This document shows positions 57,423 through 64,000 of a stretch of 64,000 nucleotides of DNA, piece by piece. This DNA is from Byssothecium circinans. Its lineage: Eukaryota; Ascomycota; Dothideomycetes; Pleosporales; Massarinaceae. The stretch's first letter is position 1; every line of letters starts with the position of its first letter. The stretch lies in contig ML976996.1 in NCBI GenBank assembly GCA_010015675.1, forward strand, positions 221,736 to 285,735. The letters run 5' to 3'. The notes below the pieces were generated by a model. It was not told where the DNA came from. It did not search any database and saw only the letters and a list, made by a program, of their open reading frames with translations. The position numbers were made by a program, and so were the translations under genes.

Positions 57423-58453
57423 AGGTGGTGCGATGGTGATATGATGAGTATTTACTGTTGAGAGGAGAAATGTGTGCGGTGCTCTTTTCGAGCTCAACAT
57501 CAAAGTCCATGTTGCGTTTAGCTTTCTTGTCGATTGTTTCTTCATTACATGACACGACCCTCTATCCCAATATCAACATCGTTACCATTCTCTCTCCCCA
57601 AAATGATGTAGTGAGTTTCTCTTCTCAACCAATAACTCATCCGTCTCCGCGAGCAATACTCCAATGCTACACAAGAAGTCTCAATTCAAGGCTACATTCC
57701 ACAACTTCTAGGCAATCTGGCCCGCACTATACACTCTATACAGCACAATCTACTTTAGATGTGTCTGGGCAAATATATTTTCTGTTCTTCTCCGGATAAG
57801 TCGGAAAACGGATGAGTTGAATGTACGAGCGAGGGAACTGTATCTGAATCTGCGTGACTGACATGAGGGTGTCAGTCAGGTACAACACCATCAACGTCGT
57901 TATTCCATGGACACGGGATCCCACTGAACTAATCGGGAATGAGGTTTCGACTGCACTTTACCACCAAGTGGCACTGATGAAACAGGACCGTTCAAACCCA
58001 GCGATGTGGGAGAAATCCCACGACCACGGTTCAGCGCAGCGTGGCATGCATCACCACATGCACGTTGGCACATAACGAGCCACCTCACAATCAATCCAAC
58101 ATCACAAAGCAAAGGAGAAGTATAAGGGGGTATATACGCGATCTTCCATTAGATCCATCCCTCCATCCCCGCAACCACACAATTACTATCCCGCACCACA
58201 AGGGCAGCGAAACCACCCGGAAAGAACAATCTTTTCTAACGCTTCCGACGGAACCGAAACTATGCAACATGCACACCTCACTCTCCGTGGCACAGACATC
58301 CCCACACCCCCCTCCGCTACTCTGCACTCCCAAGCCAGAACCCCAAGCGCGAAAAGAGGAGGTATCACCACCGCGAAGAAACGAAGTCATGACGCATGTC
58401 TAAACACAGACCCCAGCCCAACGAGAAAAAAAAATGCTCTCGGGGAAGGAAAT
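57423..58453. other. Convergent 3' intergenic region
   Basis: 1.0 kb between convergent stops. No gene seen on either strand. Confidence 0.45.
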
Positions 58454-59334
58454 CTACAACATAGCGACAACAGCGGCGACGAAGCCAGCAAGGCCCATAC
58501 CGGCCTGGAGACCAGACGCCGCGCCGGGGAAGACAACGGGGGCGGTGCCGTTAGCGGGGGCAGAAGCGGAGGGCTTGAGGGAAGAGGGGACGGAGATGGG
58601 CTTGGTGGGCTGGATGACGGTGCCGTTTCCAGGGACGACGGGGACGGGAGCGCCGGTGGTGCCGGGGACGTAGACGGTAGTGGTAGAGCTGGTGCAGGTA
58701 GACGACGAACCGTGGACGGCAGAGGTCTTGATGGTGGTGGGGGCAGCAGGGGTCTTGGTCTCGGACGGCTTGGGAGGGGCGATGGTGTTGTAGCCCGTGG
58801 GGGTGGGCTTGGAGCCGCCGTTGGAGCTGGAGCTCGCGGCGACGACGGCGCAGCCGTCCTTGGAGATGCCGAATTGAGTCGAGTACTGGTACTGGCCGTT
58901 CACGTCGTCGATGATCTGGAGACCGTAGCCCGTCGGGGTCGTGGTGGCTTCGAGAGCGGCATCGGGGGTCCAGGTGAATTTTCCGGAGTTGGCGATGCCC
59001 TCGACGATGGCGTTGAGGGGGACCACGTTGTTCGAGGGGCCCTTGAGGAGCACGAGGGAGACCTTGTTGGAGGTCGTGGGGGTCCACTCGATGGAGAAGG
59101 GCTTGCAGGCTGGGACGATCTGGGGGGCGTGTTAGCGCGGGTGTCTTTTGTTTCGCACAGCCTGGCGCGTGAAGTTGATGGGAGGGTTCGTTGCAACAAC
59201 AAATTTTGAAACAAGAAGATACGTACCTCGTTCAAAGGACGGGTGATGGGGTTACCAGTAGGCTCGCCAACGGGAGTGTGGTAAGCGGCAGCAAGGCCAG
59301 CGAAGAGGGCGGCAGCAGAGATCTGGTTGAACAT
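58454..59334 (-). CDS. GPI-anchored cell-surface protein, Kre9/Knh1-type N-terminal domain
   Basis: Two exons: 59334-59227 and 59119-58454, giving 257 aa. Signal peptide at 1-17 (ISAAALFAGLAAAYH). The domain from about 30 to 125 (GNPITRPLNE|IVPACKPFSIEW; VSLVLLKGPSNNVVPL; GYGLQIIDDVNGQYQYSTQF) matches the Ser/Thr-rich GPI-anchored (Kre9/Knh1 N-terminal-like) family. It is followed by a Ser/Thr/Pro-rich linker for O-glycosylation and a hydrophobic C-terminus (AGMGLAGFVAAVVAML) behind a small-residue stretch (FPGAASG) suited to GPI attachment. Members are cell-wall or plasma-membrane proteins linked to beta-1,6-glucan assembly in yeast; this one's exact role is unknown. Confidence 0.87.
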
Positions 59335-61215
59335 CTTGAAGATTGGTGGTGATGGATTAAGGTATTATCCTAAAGACAGATCGATGGAATTGGACGGGGT
59401 ATATACGAAGGAAGGAAGATGTTGGAAAGAGTGACTGTAGTGGTGTTGGAAGGAATGGCTGAAGCACAAAGTGTCTTCGGAGAGAGAGGGTATATTAAGG
59501 CAGACTCGACTCGAATAGATCTAAAGGCGAAGTAAGAAGGGAACCGGCGCAGAGGCAGCGCATGTGAGGATTATATTGATTTCCGGCGTAGCCACGACCC
59601 CTCGTGCACTCCCCTGGCTAGTCCGGTCCAATCTCCTTGTATGACCACCCTAGTCGTTCCTGCATTAGCCGGCTGCGCGCACCAATCGCACGGCGTCCCT
59701 GCATGCCCTACTCGACGCTGGCGCTTGTTTGGGTTTAGGTGGAGATAGTGTGTCCAATCAGATTACGGAGAGCGCAATAAGCTCATCCTTACGTGTGGGC
59801 CGTGCGCAGCGCTCAGGAGGTACAATTTCGGTGTTTGCTTTGGGGCGGCATGGCGTTCACATAATTTCATGCTCAGCCCACAGCAAATTTCCAGGAATAG
59901 TTGGTCACGCTGCTACAAGAGGAAACGACATCTCACCGGTTTCCAAAGCATACCATGGTGTGGGCTCCAAGAGAAACCAGTGGAGAGGTCAGTGGAGAGG
60001 CCAGTGAAGGGTGAGGGGAGGAAGCTAACTCGGTGCCAAAACCCTCGCTATGGATTTCGAAACTCTGGGCGCTTGCTACCCGAGGAAGAGAAAGACAAGC
60101 CCAACACGAAGCGAAGGGGACAGCGTCGAAGCTGAGCATGAACGCGGGAGTCCTGCGGTCGTGCGGCGTGCCCAGCGCCGCCTTATCACCGCCTGTGCAA
60201 TGCCTGCCCGTCCATCTCGGTTTGACGGACTGTCCGCTGTCGTTTCTCCAGATCCGCATCGTGAGCCGCGAGCATCCAGTCCAGTCGTCGATCTGTCCTC
60301 CACCAGCGGGTCACCCAATTCAAGTTAAAATTACCGCCCGTCCGCACGCCATCAATAATCGATGGCGCTGCCTAACCCGATGTCGGCTACCCGGGCGAAT
60401 ACGCCCGAGTATGCATGACCGAACTCTGTTTCCTCTTGACTTTCGGCGCGATTGCACGAGCATCTTGGGTTGAAACTAATTGCAGCATCTGTGCGACTGT
60501 GTCGCCGTGAAAGTAAGCCGGCCAAATGCAGGGCGGACGCCGCTTTTGTCGCACGGCAGTAGATGGAGAAGGAATTGGGTTGGCTTGGCTTGGGGGCGTC
60601 CCTCCGCAATGACGGCATTAGGTAAGATCGTGGAGCGGCGAGACTGGCCGGCCGGCTCGTAACCGGACAGTGCGAGACACGAGGCTGAGATTTCTGTAAT
60701 AAGAATATAGCTCATCGTTATTATATAGGCGCTACTTGTACCATTGTAACACCGAGATTGTTTGTTCGAATTTCATTTTTGTTTCTGTACTTTACATGTC
60801 TCCTCGAACATCAGTTGCGTTGTTGTACAAGATGCGATGCGACTTCGATCAAATGCGAAGCGCAATGAGAAACGAAAGAGTACAAGAAAGAGAACACGAA
60901 GAGCTGAGCATATATCGCCGGGGGCCTTGGCTCCAATCAAGGCGCAGACCGGTGTAGCGAGCGCTAAGGTGGGGTATCCTTAAAAGAAGAAGAAGATTCG
61001 TTGACATCGTTACTGTTGCCTACTGCGCGCTAACATAGCAAGGCGTCGTTGAGAAGCGGCATGGAGCGAGCGGTGAGAGTTGAAAGACGTTCGTACAATT
61101 GGAGGGAGACATGGAGCCATGGAATGATGCAAGGCCGCCCTAACGGCATGAATAAGCTCGGTGCTGACATGCTTGTTGTAAGACGGATGGCCTGACGGAG
61201 ACGTGGCTAAGATCC
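59335..61215. other. Intergenic region with promoter of the GPI protein gene
   Basis: 1.9 kb with no recognisable gene. The first 150 bases hold the TATA box of the minus-strand GPI-protein gene. Confidence 0.45.
59400..59405 (-). promoter_or_regulatory. TATA box (TATATA)
   Basis: TATATA on the minus strand lies 66 bases upstream of the ATG at 59334 of the GPI-anchored protein gene, with a purine/pyrimidine-rich leader between. Confidence 0.4.
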
Positions 61216-62691
<1,476 letters not shown>

Positions 62692-64000
62692 GGTGTTGCT
62701 TGCACACAAGGTTACTGGTGTCGTTGGTGTTCCTCGCTACCCTATGGATGGTAGCAATAACTCTAAGGATGAGATGTGATAACTAATAAGAGGCGCTGGT
62801 GCAACAAGTACTAGTGATAAGAGGTCGTCGAGCTCGGTGGCAGTTGCACAGACTCTGGGGATCAACGAGCTTTATAACATCTAGCTCAGAAGGGCAACTT
62901 CGGCCGTCACGAGAATGTTTTCTTACGGATCATCATGGAGTAAACAAACGTCTAGCTGCAGCTGCATGACGGAAGGGAAGTTTTGCGTCGCCAAAGGCGG
63001 TGTCCAGGATGAAGCTGTAGATGAACCTATAGGCATTCGACCGAACCCTCGGCGACGATAATCGTTGCCTTCTCCAGGCAGAGCTGTGTTCACCTCGGAT
63101 GTATGCTTTTCGCTGGTGATGTAGCGGCGCTGTCCACTTAAACTCTCCAAGACATATGCAGCCATCCCGACAGAGGGTTGTTTAGGTCAGGTACACAGTT
63201 GTGATTGGCTGAGCTATAGCTATGATGTTATTATGCTACCTTAAGGTAGCGATCATCAAGTAAGTGACACGCCGGGCCAGCCCTCGCCACTAAACGTCCA
63301 TCACCCTCTGGGGAGAGAGCCTTCTGGCATGCTGATTGTTGCTCTTGCTGGCGCATGGGGAACCTTGGAACCGCGGCTGATGTGTGTTGTCTTCTGGGAA
63401 GGCAGCGGTTATACAGTAAGGCAGCAAAAACGCGGGGGACCTGCTCTTTGAGGCGCTGATCTTCAGATCGCCAAAAACGGATAACGTTTACGGTAAGGTT
63501 ATTCTGCCGAGCACGAGTAAGATCGTGGCACGCTTCGAGAACATGTTGTAACGGGGGTGAGAATCTGGGGTATGGGTTGCGATGATTGGGAAAAACAGGT
63601 AGGTACCGCTGTCCCCTTCGTCATTCCAGATCCAAACCATATCGTCAGCGTCCCGTCTTACCTTACACCGGTGAGGAGCATCAACCACAGCATCCCGCGG
63701 CTTCGTAACCCTCGGCGCGGGAATAATCTGCACAGGTTCATCTTCAAAGATGATGGCGGCGTCGTTCCGCGATAACCTTTCCCCCGCATCCGCCAAGCTT
63801 CGACGATGCACTGTTCGACAACGGCGACCGACGTTATGGAGTCTCATTCGTTGTTGGGAAGCGCAAAGAAAGTTCTGCACGTCACCAGAGACCGGGTGCA
63901 TTCCCATCGTGACTGATGAGCTCATCCGACGCTGGGTAGAGACCTCGACACATGCTCTCGGGCGATGGGCAACACGGAGAGTCACACGGGCACGAAGATC
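62692..64000. other. Intergenic region to window end, no convincing gene
   Basis: Contains the promoter of the GH5 gene. Frames near 63488-63985 on the minus strand and 63557-63775 on the plus strand are open but show no family features. A gene starting beyond the window cannot be excluded. Confidence 0.4.
62870..62876 (-). promoter_or_regulatory. TATA box (TATAAAG)
   Basis: TATAAAG on the minus strand lies about 180 bases upstream of the GH5 glucanase ATG at 62691. Confidence 0.4.

Noticed and set aside
58262..59209. Long Gly/Asp-rich plus-strand frame
   Set aside because: It is the antisense shadow of the GPI-anchored protein gene, whose Ser/Thr/Pro codons read as Gly/Asp on the other strand.
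63488..63985. Start of a zinc-type alcohol dehydrogenase on the minus strand (FEDEPVQIIPAPRVTKPRDAV)
   Set aside because: The resemblance is short. No ICGSDLH-type zinc ligand follows in any frame or through plausible splicing, and the rest is low-quality sequence.

Overview
The window is nuclear DNA of a filamentous ascomycete. Genes carry short introns (about 49-145 bp) with GTRNGT donors, CTAAC-type branch points and CAG/TAG acceptors. Coding strands favour C or G at third positions. The gene set (LsdA-like secreted protein, GH115 alpha-glucuronidase, Kre9/Knh1-type GPI protein, yeast-type amino acid permease, Mtc1 homologue) is typical of Pezizomycotina. Dothideomycetes is my best guess, but that is inference only. 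I reconstructed the multi-exon genes by joining reading frames at splice sites; none has been tested against transcripts.

Layout. 1-0.6 kb: 3' end of a membrane-protein gene. 1.4-3.4 kb: a secreted protein with a Lys/Thr repeat region and a Cys-rich tail. 3.7-4.6 kb: pyroglutamyl peptidase I. 4.8-5.1 kb: a 351-bp TIR element of pogo type (MITE). 6.8-11.1 kb: a fused HyuA-HyuB hydantoinase/oxoprolinase. 11.5-13.3 kb: an unknown multi-pass membrane protein. 14.2-16.1 kb: amino acid permease. 16.4-18.4 kb: CPD photolyase. 21.5-22.4 kb: a small disordered protein. 23.7-27.0 kb: secreted GH115. 28.2-29.5 kb: degenerate protein-kinase-like protein. 30.2-30.5 kb: DUF2462 small basic protein. 30.8-32.4 kb: Mtc1/DUF5427 protein, divergent from a 990-aa RGG- and proline-rich nuclear-type protein (32.9-35.9 kb).

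35.9-44.7 kb is a gene-poor block holding microrepeats, a C14 run, eroded coding-like sequence and a pogo/Fot-type transposon. That transposon's reading frame is continuous over 529 codons but carries nine TAA/TAG stops, the footprint expected of repeat-induced point mutation (RIP). 44.7-45.6 kb: LsdA-like secreted protein. 47.2-49.0 kb: an intact pogo-superfamily transposon with perfect termini and an open 519-aa transposase. 49.7-52.6 kb: a beta-propeller-like protein ending in a CaaX box. 54.1-55.4 kb: F-box protein. 56.2-57.4 kb: a type-I single-pass membrane protein with a Cys-rich ectodomain. 58.5-59.3 kb: GPI-anchored Kre9/Knh1-like protein. 61.2-62.7 kb: secreted GH5 exo-beta-1,3-glucanase. 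The last 1.3 kb shows no convincing gene.

Several products act at the cell surface or on plant and fungal cell-wall polysaccharide (GH115, GH5, GPI protein, LsdA-like, 664-aa secreted protein). They are interspersed with housekeeping genes and do not form one cluster. I saw no secondary-metabolite cluster, CRISPR array, rRNA or tRNA. The features most worth following up are the contrast between a RIP-type dead transposon and an intact one, the perfect palindrome flanking the dead one, the PIP-box-like end of the live transposase, the CaaX protein and the 664-aa secreted protein.
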